From NCBI RefSeq assembly GCF_000478925.1, contig NZ_AP013072.1, positions 1,652,501 to 1,716,500 of the forward strand: DNA of 64,000 nucleotides, read 5' to 3'. A model generated the notes under the pieces. That model ran no database searches. It saw nothing but the letters and a program-made list of their open reading frames with translations, and was not told the DNA's origin. This document shows, piece by piece, positions 8,794-17,305 of the stretch (within the stretch, counting starts at the first letter, position 1; the number at the start of each line of letters is the position of its first letter). The position numbers and the translations under genes were made by a program. Source of the stretch: Streptococcus anginosus subsp. whileyi MAS624 (lineage in GTDB: Bacteria > Bacillota > Bacilli > Lactobacillales > Streptococcaceae).

Positions 8794-8807
8794 TTACAAT
8801 TTTGTAA
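8794..8807. promoter_or_regulatory. Candidate BceR-type operator upstream of TraX-BceAB
   Basis: TTACA-ATTT-TGTAA fits the TNACA-N4-TGTAA box of BceR regulators exactly. It lies 100 bases upstream of the TraX-like start and about 55 bases upstream of a TATCAT -10 candidate (8734-8739), directly past the kinase stop. This is the expected place for the adjacent response regulator to activate the transporter genes. Confidence 0.55.
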
Positions 8808-8815
8808 GATTGCAT

Positions 8816-9796
8816 TTATTCAAACAATAATTTCTTTTCTTTAAAAGTAATCATAACGGTTGTGCCTTCTCCGACCACCGACTGCAAATGCAATTCATGC
8901 CCCAGTTCATCCGCAATTTTCTTAGATAAATAGAGCCCCAATCCTGATGACTGATGCGTTAGGCGCCCGTTGTAGCCAGAAAAGCCTCGCTCAAACACGC
9001 GCAGAAGATCGGCATCTTGAATCCCCAAACCAGTATCCTTCATATACAAGGTATCTTCCTTAAAGAAAATCTCAATGCCTCCTTGCTTCGTATATTTAAG
9101 ACTATTAGAAAGCACTTGCTCTAAAATAACAAGAAACCACTTTTTATCTGTGATAATGGTGTGATTCAAATCATGCAAATTTAGACTCAATCCTTGCTGA
9201 ATAAAGAAAATGGCATACTTTTTGACAACATCTTTGACCAAGTCTTCTATATTTTCTTTTTTCACGACTAAATCATCATGAAAACTTTCCAACCGCAGAT
9301 ATTGCAGGACTAAGTTGGTATAAGAGTCGATCTTAAACAACTCCTGCTCCAATTGATTTTTGAGCGTCTGCTCTTGTAAATCCTCCACTAAGAGCTTGCT
9401 AGCAGCAATCGGCGTCTTGATCTGGTGCACCCAGAGCGTGTAGTAATCCAGCAAATCATTTTGCTTTATTTGCTCTTGCAATTTTAACTCTTTTTTATCA
9501 TTTTTTAACGTTTCAATTTTGGAAAATAGCAGAGCTTCTATCGGTGTCTGTGCCTGACCTTCCCCATAAAAGACAAGATGACGAAAATTTTGGTACTGCT
9601 TTACGATATCCAACAGGAAACCCGCCAGACTAATCAGCAATAAAATCAATAAGACATACTGTAAGACTGCTCGTTCATCTTCAAAAAGATAACAAAAGGA
9701 AAATAATAGTGTATAAAAAATAAGTAATAGTAAAAATAAAAACTGGCGCGAGCGAAAATAATAGCTAAGAAACAAACGCTTATTCTGATAATCCAT
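8816..9796 (-). CDS. BceS-type intramembrane-sensing histidine kinase
   Basis: 326 residues: two membrane helices close together (about 19-36 and 43-62) with almost no extracellular loop, the hallmark of kinases that take their signal from a BceB permease. The H-box is LWVHQIKTPIAASKLL (His 124), N-box LEQVLSNSLKYT, then DTGLGI and GFSGYNGRLTHQSSGLGL ATP-lid motifs. It phosphorylates the response regulator whose gene overlaps it by 17 bases upstream. Confidence 0.92.
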   Translation of the reverse strand: MDYQNKRLFLSYYFRSRQFLFLLLLIFYTLLFSFCYLFEDERAVLQYVLLILLLISLAGFLLDIVKQYQNFRHLVFYGEGQAQTPIEALLFSKIETLKNDKKELKLQEQIKQNDLLDYYTLWVHQIKTPIAASKLLVEDLQEQTLKNQLEQELFKIDSYTNLVLQYLRLESFHDDLVVKKENIEDLVKDVVKKYAIFFIQQGLSLNLHDLNHTIITDKKWFLVILEQVLSNSLKYTKQGGIEIFFKEDTLYMKDTGLGIQDADLLRVFERGFSGYNGRLTHQSSGLGLYLSKKIADELGHELHLQSVVGEGTTVMITFKEKKLLFE

Positions 9797-10466
9797 TGGT
9801 CAATCCGTAGCCTATACCTTTCTTTGTTTCAATGAAATTCTTGAGCCCTGCTTCTTCTAATTTCTTACGCAGTCGTGCCACATTGACTGACAAGGTATTG
9901 TCATCAATAAAGAAATCACTATTCCAGAGCTCTTTCATCAGATCATCGCGGGCGACAATGCTGCCTGAATGCTCAAACAACACGCGCAAAATCTGAAATT
10001 CATTTTTTGTCAGTGTAATCACTTTTCCCTCATACATCATATCCATAGATTTTAGATTGAGAATCACGCCATGGTATTCCAGCAGACTTTGATCCGTACC
10101 AAACTCGTAAGACCGCCGCAACAGCCCTTGCACTTTAGCGAGAAGAACATTGTTATCAAACGGTTTCGTGACAAAATCATCTCCGCCCATATTGATTGCC
10201 ATAACGATATCCATTGCTTGGTCTTTTGATGACAAAAACATAATGGGCACTTTAGAAATCTTGCGAATTTCTTGGCACCAATGATAACCATTAAAAAGTG
10301 GGAGACCAATATCCATTAGCACTAGATGTGGTTCTTCCTTGGCAAAAATCGTCAAAACCTGCATGAAATCCTCTACTGCAACCACTTCAAATCCCCATTG
10401 CTCCAGCATTTTTTTGACTTGTTGGCGAATGACGGCATTGTCTTCTACTAATAATATCTTGTGCAT
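9780..10466 (-). CDS. BceR-type response regulator, OmpR family
   Basis: 228 residues: receiver domain with phosphoacceptor Asp52 in LVLMDIGLP, conserved Lys in FVTKPFDNNVL, and a C-terminal OmpR winged helix (DDNTLSVNVARLRKKL). GAGGG is well spaced for the ATG at 10466; an in-frame ATG four codons earlier has a poorer site. A TATAAT -10 lies at 10496-10501. It should control the BceAB-like transporter and perhaps the NSR-like peptidase through the TTACA-N4-TGTAA boxes at 8794 and 3424. Confidence 0.92.
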   Translation of the reverse strand: MHKILLVEDNAVIRQQVKKMLEQWGFEVVAVEDFMQVLTIFAKEEPHLVLMDIGLPLFNGYHWCQEIRKISKVPIMFLSSKDQAMDIVMAINMGGDDFVTKPFDNNVLLAKVQGLLRRSYEFGTDQSLLEYHGVILNLKSMDMMYEGKVITLTKNEFQILRVLFEHSGSIVARDDLMKELWNSDFFIDDNTLSVNVARLRKKLEEAGLKNFIETKKGIGYGLTNGLSE

Positions 10467-10557
10467 TCTATCCCTCATTTCCGCTTTCTTTCTCTATTAT
10501 AACAAAGACTTGGGAAAATATGCTATACTAACAGTAGATTTACGAAAGAGAATGACT

Positions 10558-11739
10558 ATGGGAAATATTTTTAACTACTTAGAAGATGTACAATACGATA
10601 GTATCTACGACCAGCCCTTTACAGCGCTGGATATGCTACTCTTGACTGAAATGACCTATCTGAACTTTGATGACATTGTTACAGATAGTTTGACCTTACA
10701 ACAAGCCCATCGCTTAGTTGATATACCACAATACATGACCCAAGAAATTTCCATGATGAATACCAAACACCGCTTGGCACTCTTGCAGCAGGCAGCAAGT
10801 GTCAAACGCTATAAGAACATCAAACTCTTGGGTTATGTGAATGATATTGATTTAGATGTGCAAAAACAATTTGCTGCTATGACTTATAAGATTGATTTGG
10901 ATACCTTTGTCATCACTTTTCGCGGAACAGATGATTCTATTATTGGCTGGAAAGAAGATTTTCACATGACTTATATGGAGCATGTCCCTGCGCAGCAAAC
11001 TGCTATACGCTACGTTCAAAAGGTCATGCAGGCTTTTCCAACAGCGACCTTTATTTTGACAGGACATTCCAAAGGTGGCAATCTAGCGACTTACGCTGGC
11101 AGCCAAGTGAAGCCTGCCTTGCAAGCAAGAATTTCTCAAATCTATAGTTTTGACGCTCCGGGACTGAATCATACAGTGATTGAAACAGACGGCTATCAGG
11201 AAATGGATCCAAAAATCAAACGTTACATTCCGCAAGGCTCTATTGTCGGGATGATGCTGGAAACACCTAAGCAAGCGCACATTGTAAAGAGTGTGGCTAT
11301 TGGTGGTATTGCCCAGCACGATACCTTCTCTTGGCAAATCGAAAATGAGCACTTTGTCTTACTTGACACGCTCAACCCAGACAGCATTCAGACAGACAAA
11401 ACTCTCAAAGAATGGGTGGAGACGGTTCCCGATGACGAACTTAAAGATTTCTTTGATGTCTTTTTCAGCCTCATTTTAGACGCTCAAATTACGTCCATTG
11501 ATGAATTTTTCCAACCCAACAGTATCAAGAAATTGCTGACTATCGTCCAAAATGCCCAAGCCCTTACCGAGCAAGAAAAAGAAATGCTGAACCGCTTAAC
11601 ACGACTTCTCATTTCTATCCGTTACCAAGCTTGGATTGACGATTTCAAAACACCTAGTCCAATGACCTTTATGACCGATGTACGAGAAAGCTGGACTAGT
11701 CTGGCGGAGAGGTTTTCGTTTTTAAATAAAGATGAATAG
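10558..11739 (+). CDS. DUF2974 (Mbeg1-like) alpha/beta-hydrolase, lipase-like
   Basis: 393 residues. A lipase-type nucleophile elbow FILTGHSKGGNLATYAG (Ser in GHSKG) and YSFDAPGLN further on place it in the Mbeg1-like/DUF2974 hydrolases common in Firmicutes. No signal peptide or membrane helix is seen, so it is cytoplasmic. An extended -10, TGCTATACT (10521-10529), precedes it; GAAAGAG is better spaced for the ATG at 10558 than for the one at 10552. It diverges from the two-component genes. The substrate is unknown. Confidence 0.85.
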   Translation: MGNIFNYLEDVQYDSIYDQPFTALDMLLLTEMTYLNFDDIVTDSLTLQQAHRLVDIPQYMTQEISMMNTKHRLALLQQAASVKRYKNIKLLGYVNDIDLDVQKQFAAMTYKIDLDTFVITFRGTDDSIIGWKEDFHMTYMEHVPAQQTAIRYVQKVMQAFPTATFILTGHSKGGNLATYAGSQVKPALQARISQIYSFDAPGLNHTVIETDGYQEMDPKIKRYIPQGSIVGMMLETPKQAHIVKSVAIGGIAQHDTFSWQIENEHFVLLDTLNPDSIQTDKTLKEWVETVPDDELKDFFDVFFSLILDAQITSIDEFFQPNSIKKLLTIVQNAQALTEQEKEMLNRLTRLLISIRYQAWIDDFKTPSPMTFMTDVRESWTSLAERFSFLNKDE

Positions 11740-11762
11740 TGCATCATCATGTTTTATACTAC

Positions 11763-11793
11763 AAAAGGGAGTCCTGTCTCACTCCCTTTTTTT
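11763..11793 (+). terminator. Intrinsic terminator after the DUF2974 gene
   Basis: A perfect 10-bp stem, AAAAGGGAGT / ACTCCCTTTT, with an 8-base loop (CCTGTCTC) and a run of T residues. Confidence 0.9.
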
Positions 11794-11810
11794 AACTACT
11801 ACTCAAATAG

Positions 11811-12138
11811 GTCGTCCGAGCCTCGGACAGAGTGAACCATTTTTCAGGTAGGTCGTCCGACCCTCGGATGAAGTAAATCTATTTTCGTGAAGGTCGTCCG
11901 AGCCTCAGACGGAGCAAACTTCTTTTCAGGCAGGCTATCCGAGCCTCAGACGAAGTAAACCACTTTTCAGGCAGACTATCCGACTCTCGGACGAAGTGAA
12001 CTACTTTTTAGGCAGGCTATCTGACCCTCGGACGGAGCGAATTACTTTTTAGGAAGACTATCCGACCCTCGAACGAAGTGAACTACTTTTTAGGAAAATT
12101 ATCCGACCCTCAGACGTGGGGAAACAATTCTTAGATAA
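11811..12138. repeat. Eight tandem 41-bp units, each with a palindromic core
   Basis: Units begin at 11811, 11852, 11893, 11934, 11975, 12016, 12057 and 12098, all exactly 41 bp. Each opens with a dyad of the form (G/A)TCCGA-3 nt-TC(G/A)GA(C/T); unit 1 is a perfect GTCCGAG-C-CTCGGAC. The rest of the unit reads roughly GAAGTGAACTACTTTT(T/C)AGG. Units 1-3 start GTCGT and units 4-8 start N(C/T)TAT, so two subtypes are grouped. 41 is not a multiple of 3 and no long frame crosses it, so it is not coding. It lies between the terminators of two convergent genes. Confidence 0.9.
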
Positions 12139-12203
12139 GCCGTCGATGTAAGTAATAGACTACCAATTTCTTTTATTCCATTGACCGGAACGATAAACAA
12201 AGC

Positions 12204-12236
12204 GAGGCTGAGACATTATTGTCTCAGCCTCATTTT
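12204..12236. terminator. Bidirectional terminator near the metG end
   Basis: A perfect 12-bp stem, GAGGCTGAGACA / TGTCTCAGCCTC, with a 4-base loop and ATTTTT on the plus side. It lies 23 bases past the metG stop and faces the tandem array. Confidence 0.85.
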
Positions 12237-12258
12237 TAATTCTAATCTTCCTGTGGGC

Positions 12259-14256
12259 TCACCCAATCAAGCTACCATTTGGTACATTTTGATCTACTGT
12301 GAGCAGAGTTAGTTGATTACCATATTCTGCTGAGAGGATCATGCCTTGGCTGATACGTCCCATCATCTTGCGTGGTTTGAGGTTCGCTACGATTTGGACT
12401 TTCTTGCCAACCAATTCTTGCTCGTTTGGATAGTATTTAGCAATCCCAGACAGAATTTGACGATCTTCGCCGTCTCCCGCATCCAAGCGGAATTGGAGCA
12501 ATTTATCAGAACCTTCGACTTTAGCAACTTCTTTAACTTCTGCGACACGGATTTCTACCTTGTCAAAATCGTCAAATTTGATTTCCTTACGGTTGAGTGT
12601 GAGCTCGACTTCTTCTGGTTTCCATTCCTTCTCAACAACTGGTTTGCCTACTTCCATTTGGTCCTTGATGTAGGCAATCTCTACGTCCATATCTAGGCGT
12701 GGGAAGATTGGTGTTCCTTTTTTAACCACAGTCAAGCCTGCTGGCAATTCTGCCAAGTCAAGATTTTCCAGAGAAGTTGCTTCTGGCAAACCAAGCTGGA
12801 GCAAAATGGCATCACTGGTTGTCATCATGAATGGCTTGATCAAATGTGCCACCACACGCAGACTGGCTGCCAAGTGGCTCATAACTGCACCCAGTTCAGC
12901 TTTCTTAGTTTCATCTTTAGCCAGTACCCAAGGAGCTGTCTCATCAATGTACTTATTGGTTCTGGAAATGATGTTCCAGACAGCCTCTAGCGCCCGCGGG
13001 TAATCCACGGCATCCATCTGTTTGTGGTAGATTGCGATATTTTCTGCTACCACTGCTGCCAAGTCCGCATCAAATTCTGTCACATTCTCTTTATAAATCG
13101 GCACTTGACCGTCAAAGTACTTGTTAATCATCGCAACCGTACGGTTGAGGAGATTTCCAAGGTCATTTGCCAGCTCGTAGTTGATACGTCCTACGTAGTC
13201 TTCTGGCGTGAAAGTGCCGTCAGAACCAACTGGAAGACTACGCATGAGGTAATAACGAAGCGGATCCAGCCCATAACGCTCTACCAGCATTTCTGGATAG
13301 ACGACATTGCCCTTAGACTTAGACATCTTGCCGTCCTTCATGACAAACCAACCGTGAGCAATCAAGCGATCTGGCAATTTCATATCCAGCATCATGAGCA
13401 TGATTGGCCAGTAGATAGAGTGGAAACGCAAGATATCCTTTCCAACCATGTGGAAGACTGTTCCATTATTCCAGAATTTTTCAAAGTTGGCATCTGCATC
13501 TTGACCATAGCCCAGAGCTGTCGCATAATTGAGCAGAGCATCAATCCAGACATACACCACGTGTTTTGGATTGGACGGTACAGGCACTCCCCAAGTGAAA
13601 GAAGTCCGTGATACTGCCAAATCTTCCAAGCCTGGCTCGATAAAGTTTTTGATGATTTCATTCATCCGACCATCCGGCTGGATAAAGTTAGGATGGGCTT
13701 TGAAGAAGGCTACCAAGCGATCGGCATATTTGTTGAGACGGAGGAAATAAGACTCCTCAGAGACCCACTCCACCTCGTGACCTGACGGAGCGATTCCTCC
13801 TGTTACTGTGCCGTTTTCATCACGGAAGACCTCTTCTAATTGGCTTTCTGTAAAGAATTCCTCATCCGAAACAGAATACCAACCAGAATACTCACCCAAG
13901 TAAATATCATCCTGAGCCAAGAGACGTTCAAAAACATCTGCTACTACTTTTTCATGGTAATCATCCGTCGTACGGATAAATTTATCGTAAGAAATATCAA
14001 GGAGTTCCCAAAGTTCCTTAACACCAACTGCCATGCTGTCAACATAGGCTTGCGGTGTAATACCTGCTTCTTCCGCTTTCTGCTGAATCTTTTGACCGTG
14101 CTCATCAAGCCCTGTCAAATAAAAAACATCATAACCCATGAGACGTTTGTAACGAGCAAGGACATCGCAAGCAATGGTCGTATAAGCACTCCCAATATGG
14201 AGCTTACCGCTTGGATAGTAGATTGGTGTTGTAATATAAAAATTCTTTTCAGTCAT
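12259..14256 (-). CDS. metG: Methionyl-tRNA synthetase
   Basis: 665 residues. Class I signature [13 protein letters not shown] near residue 16, the zinc-less-type connecting region, [13 protein letters not shown] near residue 300, an anticodon-binding helical domain, and a C-terminal EMAP-like tRNA-binding domain ([20 protein letters not shown]). It charges tRNA-Met with methionine. GAAAGGAAAAACT precedes the ATG at 14256; a longer frame to 14298 has no ribosome site. No T-box leader is evident in the short upstream region. Confidence 0.97.
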   Translation of the reverse strand: MTEKNFYITTPIYYPSGKLHIGSAYTTIACDVLARYKRLMGYDVFYLTGLDEHGQKIQQKAEEAGITPQAYVDSMAVGVKELWELLDISYDKFIRTTDDYHEKVVADVFERLLAQDDIYLGEYSGWYSVSDEEFFTESQLEEVFRDENGTVTGGIAPSGHEVEWVSEESYFLRLNKYADRLVAFFKAHPNFIQPDGRMNEIIKNFIEPGLEDLAVSRTSFTWGVPVPSNPKHVVYVWIDALLNYATALGYGQDADANFEKFWNNGTVFHMVGKDILRFHSIYWPIMLMMLDMKLPDRLIAHGWFVMKDGKMSKSKGNVVYPEMLVERYGLDPLRYYLMRSLPVGSDGTFTPEDYVGRINYELANDLGNLLNRTVAMINKYFDGQVPIYKENVTEFDADLAAVVAENIAIYHKQMDAVDYPRALEAVWNIISRTNKYIDETAPWVLAKDETKKAELGAVMSHLAASLRVVAHLIKPFMMTTSDAILLQLGLPEATSLENLDLAELPAGLTVVKKGTPIFPRLDMDVEIAYIKDQMEVGKPVVEKEWKPEEVELTLNRKEIKFDDFDKVEIRVAEVKEVAKVEGSDKLLQFRLDAGDGEDRQILSGIAKYYPNEQELVGKKVQIVANLKPRKMMGRISQGMILSAEYGNQLTLLTVDQNVPNGSLIG

Positions 14257-14501
14257 AGTTTTTCCTTTCAAGGCAAATGAAACCTTTTTTAGTAACACTT
14301 TATTATAACATATTACACAGCTTTTTAAATGAAAAATAGAGTTGACTTACGTTGTACTCATAATCATTAGTATATTATTCTTGCTTAAATCTTATGCTTA
14401 GTATAAAATAATAATATTGAATGAGGCTTGTTTTATATGAACTTAGTATGTTATAAATGAGTTTTCGTTCTCTACACCACGTTTTATGAGGAGTTATGGA
14501 A

Positions 14502-14762
14502 ATGAACGAAAAACGAATGAAAATAATAGGTTGGGTAGCGACATTCATGTCTATTATGATGTATGTATCTTATATCCCACAAATTATGGACAATTTAGCT
14601 GGACATAAGGGAAACTTTATCCAACCTCTGGTAGCTGCAATTAACTGTAGCCTTTGGGTTTATTATGGTTTATTTAAAAAAGAGCGTGATTTGCCACTCG
14701 CTGCCGCAAACGCTCCAGGTATTGTCTTTGGGCTTATTACTGTGCTAACAGCAATATTCTAA
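14502..14762 (+). CDS. SemiSWEET-family sugar transporter
   Basis: 86 residues, three membrane helices with the PQ-loop motif SYIPQIMDN in helix 1 and INCSLWVYYGLFK in helix 2, the layout of bacterial SemiSWEETs, which dimerise to move sugars down their gradient. GAGGAG is 8 bases from the ATG at 14502 but only 2 from the ATG at 14496. A single gene, diverging from metG across about 240 bases of AT-rich promoter sequence. Confidence 0.85.
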   Translation: MNEKRMKIIGWVATFMSIMMYVSYIPQIMDNLAGHKGNFIQPLVAAINCSLWVYYGLFKKERDLPLAAANAPGIVFGLITVLTAIF

Positions 14763-15127
14763 TCCTGATTTAATTGTCTTACTTTCCTATCTGACAGTAA
14801 GGATTTTTGTTGACAGTTCTTACAATAATAGAATTACAAACAAAAACTCTGATTTACTCAAAAACAAAAGCTCTATCTGAATGGACTAGTCAGATAGAGC
14901 TCTATTTTTTATATTTGTGCCGTTTTAGAAAATGATTTTTTAATATTCCTTTACTATTTTTAATACTATCTGTTTTTAAACTATAATGTCAACAGCAGCT
15001 TCATTTTTCATCTTTTTATCTCAAATAAGCTTCGCAGCATCTTTATCCTGATTTCATTTTTCTGCGGAACTCCTAGCAAGCTCTTCTTCTCTCTTTTGCT
15101 TTTATCTATTCAAAAAGGAAAATAGTC
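14763..15127. other. Gene-free gap after the SemiSWEET gene
   Basis: It holds one terminator (14869-14910) and AT-rich sequence. On the minus strand near 15050-15110 a short open stretch reads KQKREEELARSSAEK before a stop, perhaps the remains of a gene, but nothing there can be supported as coding. Confidence 0.4.
14869..14910 (+). terminator. Intrinsic terminator
   Basis: A perfect 12-bp stem, AGCTCTATCTGA / TCAGATAGAGCT, with a 9-base loop, followed by CTATTTTTT. It ends the SemiSWEET transcript about 110 bases past its stop. Confidence 0.85.
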
Positions 15128-15760
15128 TTAATACGTCACAACGCTCAAGTTACCACTTTCATATTCTGCGATGAAGATATTAGAAATATCAGTATAGCCT
15201 TCCTTAGCAAGCCTCTCGATTAACCATTCTTCTGTTTTGTCAATAGAATCTAAAATATCAATCTGGACAACACCGTCTGTGATAATGGGGTATTTCGGAT
15301 TTTCCTCACCTGCCTGTACGACAATAAGCTGACCGTTTTGTTCCATGACTGCTCGCTTAACCTGCTTTAGTTGAAAAATTCCTTGGCTACGCAACTTCAG
15401 AGCCACATCAGCCGCTGAAAGGCCAACGGAACGGCAGGCTTCAGGGCTCAACTTCCCGTGCTGAATCAGGGTAGTCGGTTTACCATCAATCAAATGCTTG
15501 ACTGTCCGAATATTGTTATTGAGCCATTTTAGAGTCAAGACCAAGATCGTCCACATAATGAGGATGATCGCATACTGGAGAATGTTAATAGAACTATTGT
15601 AAATCACCCCACCAATAATACCACCTAGAACATAATTTTGAATCTGGTCGATTGCGGAATTAGGTGCCAGATTTCCTTTTCCTGTCACATTGATAACAAA
15701 CACGAGTGAAAACAGTCCCAACGCTAGTTTAATCAGGATTTCAAGAAAATTCAATGTCAT
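15128..15760 (-). CDS. DUF421 (YetF-family) membrane protein
   Basis: 210 residues: three N-terminal membrane helices and a C-terminal cytoplasmic DUF421 domain with GKPTTLIQHGKLSPEACR and the LKLRSQGIFQLKQVKRAVMEQNG stretch usual in YetF relatives. Its ATG overlaps the stop of the DUF3290 gene by 4 bases, so the pair is coupled. The function of this widespread pair is not established; a membrane-associated role is all that can be inferred. Confidence 0.85.
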   Translation of the reverse strand: MTLNFLEILIKLALGLFSLVFVINVTGKGNLAPNSAIDQIQNYVLGGIIGGVIYNSSINILQYAIILIMWTILVLTLKWLNNNIRTVKHLIDGKPTTLIQHGKLSPEACRSVGLSAADVALKLRSQGIFQLKQVKRAVMEQNGQLIVVQAGEENPKYPIITDGVVQIDILDSIDKTEEWLIERLAKEGYTDISNIFIAEYESGNLSVVTY

Positions 15761-16212
15761 TTTTTAAGCTCCACTAATTTGATATCCGTTGTCTTATGTA
15801 ATTTAATTTTTTCCAGTAAATACTTATCTGGCTCACTGCCACTCATAGCTCGATAAAAATCTTTTCCAACTTTTAAAATCGCTCCATCCGTCGCAGCTGA
15901 AGTGTTGACATAAACCTCTGACTTATCTACTCCCAAATCTTTTGAAATAACTTCAATAAAATGAAGAGAAGTTTGGAACTGGTTATTAGAGGCTTGATTG
16001 GTCTGAAAAGTACTAATCCCAATCAGAACGATAGCAATCAAAGACAAAATGGAGATAATCGCCAATTCACGAAATTTCGAATCGCGCTTATTTCGATAGG
16101 CTTTAAAAGCAAGAAAACCTGTCACAAGTAACAACAAAATAGAAAGTCCAATCGTCACCCAGTTTTGCTGGCTGATTTGACTCAAAACATAATCATAAGA
16201 ATAAAATTTCAT
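15757..16212 (-). CDS. DUF3290 membrane protein
   Basis: 151 residues with two membrane helices (about 21-37 and 50-66) and an extracytoplasmic or soluble tail; matches the DUF3290 proteins found beside DUF421 genes in Lactobacillales. GGGAGA precedes the ATG. The promoter is clear: TTGAAA (16262-16267), a 17-bp spacer and TATAAT (16239-16244). Molecular role unknown. Confidence 0.8.
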   Translation of the reverse strand: MKFYSYDYVLSQISQQNWVTIGLSILLLLVTGFLAFKAYRNKRDSKFRELAIISILSLIAIVLIGISTFQTNQASNNQFQTSLHFIEVISKDLGVDKSEVYVNTSAATDGAILKVGKDFYRAMSGSEPDKYLLEKIKLHKTTDIKLVELKK

Positions 16213-16300
16213 TTTTTCTCCCTCTATTTTCTCGGCCTATTATAGAAAATTTTTCAATATTTTTCAATATTTCTAGAAATCGTATTTTAACAAGATAATA

Positions 16301-16353
16301 GGAGCGAAACAAAAATCAGTAACTCAAAGAGTTCAATTTTGTCGTCCCGCTCC
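16301..16353. repeat. Dispersed intergenic palindromic repeat
   Basis: GGAGCG...CAAAAATCAG at the left pairs with CAATTTTGTCGTCCCGCTCC at the right around AACTCAAAGAGTT. It belongs to the same family as 3224 and 61695 and lies in the gap between the SdpI-like gene and the DUF3290 promoter, where it may terminate the SdpI transcript. Confidence 0.6.
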
Positions 16354-16401
16354 CACAACGATAATTAGACTAAAAAAGTTTCAAGCTAAACAGCAAATAA
16401 A

Positions 16402-17037
16402 TCAATGTATCCTTTTAGATAACCAGTAAGAATAAATCATTGGCACTACAATCATAATGATTAGAGTAAAAACAAGCACAAACGTAACTGCAATCTGAAC
16501 GAAACCATTAAAGAAAATGATAATACCACCAATCACCCAAATTTTACCAGCCAGACGATGTGTCTTTATCCAATTATCATCATTATCCAAAGTCCATGGG
16601 AAACGTATACCAACCGTATAATTGCGACGAGTTTTTGGCATGTAATTCCCAATAGCAATAAATAGAACTCCTAAAAACATACCATTCATCAGAGCATGAT
16701 TAACTGCATAACCCAAGGCTTGCGCGTAAATAGTTGTCATGACTAAACAAGATGTCAAAGGAATAATCCAATAAACCAGATGCCACATTTTCAAGCTAAT
16801 ATTCTTAGATTTAGGATCCTTGCTAGTCACAAATAAACAAAACCAATGTAGAAGCAGCAGAAAACTAGGAATACCAAAAACTGTAAACCCTCGACTACTG
16901 AATCCATTTACTTGATTCGAAAAATCAAAATGCGTTGCGACTGTTTGGGGCAACTGTTGCCAGAAAAAGCAGCCTATCAACATAGGCACCAAAATACTAG
17001 CACTTGTTAGTATCAATAGTTTTTTATCAATCTTCAT
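16402..17037 (-). CDS. SdpI-family (DUF1648) membrane protein, putative immunity factor
   Basis: 211 residues with about six membrane helices. The N-terminal DUF1648 block (LPQTVATHFDFSNQVNGFSSR) and the SdpI block (NYMPKTRRNYTVGIRFPWTLD) are both present. In Bacillus subtilis SdpI protects against the SdpC toxin and holds the repressor SdpR at the membrane. Here it is the last gene of a CPBP-SdpR-SdpI operon and overlaps the regulator by 11 bases. No sdpC-like toxin gene is visible nearby, so immunity is inference. Confidence 0.85.
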   Translation of the reverse strand: MKIDKKLLILTSASILVPMLIGCFFWQQLPQTVATHFDFSNQVNGFSSRGFTVFGIPSFLLLLHWFCLFVTSKDPKSKNISLKMWHLVYWIIPLTSCLVMTTIYAQALGYAVNHALMNGMFLGVLFIAIGNYMPKTRRNYTVGIRFPWTLDNDDNWIKTHRLAGKIWVIGGIIIFFNGFVQIAVTFVLVFTLIIMIVVPMIYSYWLSKRIH

Positions 17038-17305
17038 TAGCCTTATCTCCTTTCAATTCAGCTAACCAAACTACAATGTCTTCCAAGACTGAAGTATTGA
17101 GTTCATAATAGATATAATTTTTCTGGCGCGTCTCCAAAATCAAATCTGCTTTTTTTAAAATATTAAGATGGTGCGAAATGGTAGCTCCCGTCAGCTCAAA
17201 ATGTTCCGCTATTTCCCCAGCAGACAGACTGCCCATTTTTAACAAATCTAAAATCGCTCTTCTCACAGGATGAGATAAGGCCTTAAAGGTATTAGCGAAA
17301 CTCAT
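17027..17305 (-). CDS. ArsR/SdpR-family winged-helix repressor
   Basis: 92 residues: FKALSHPVRRAILDLLKMG, recognition helix ELTGATISHHLNILKKADLI and the wing ETRQKNYIYYELN. It has no metal-binding ELCVC motif, matching the SdpR autorepressor branch. GAGGG precedes the ATG; the start overlaps the CPBP gene by 14 bases and the end overlaps the SdpI-like gene. It probably binds the inverted repeat at 18206-18229 and shuts off its own operon. Confidence 0.9.
   Translation of the reverse strand: MSFANTFKALSHPVRRAILDLLKMGSLSAGEIAEHFELTGATISHHLNILKKADLILETRQKNYIYYELNTSVLEDIVVWLAELKGDKANED

Noticed and set aside
11811..12138. CRISPR-like array
   Set aside because: Units are contiguous 41-bp repeats with no unique spacers and no cas genes nearby.
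13024..13611. Long plus-strand open frame opposite metG (195 codons)
   Set aside because: It lies wholly inside metG on the other strand, shows no family motif and lacks a ribosome site; a shadow of metG codon use.
14257..14501. T-box leader upstream of metG
   Set aside because: The region upstream of the metG start shows no T-box core (TGGNACCGCG-like) and no specifier stem.
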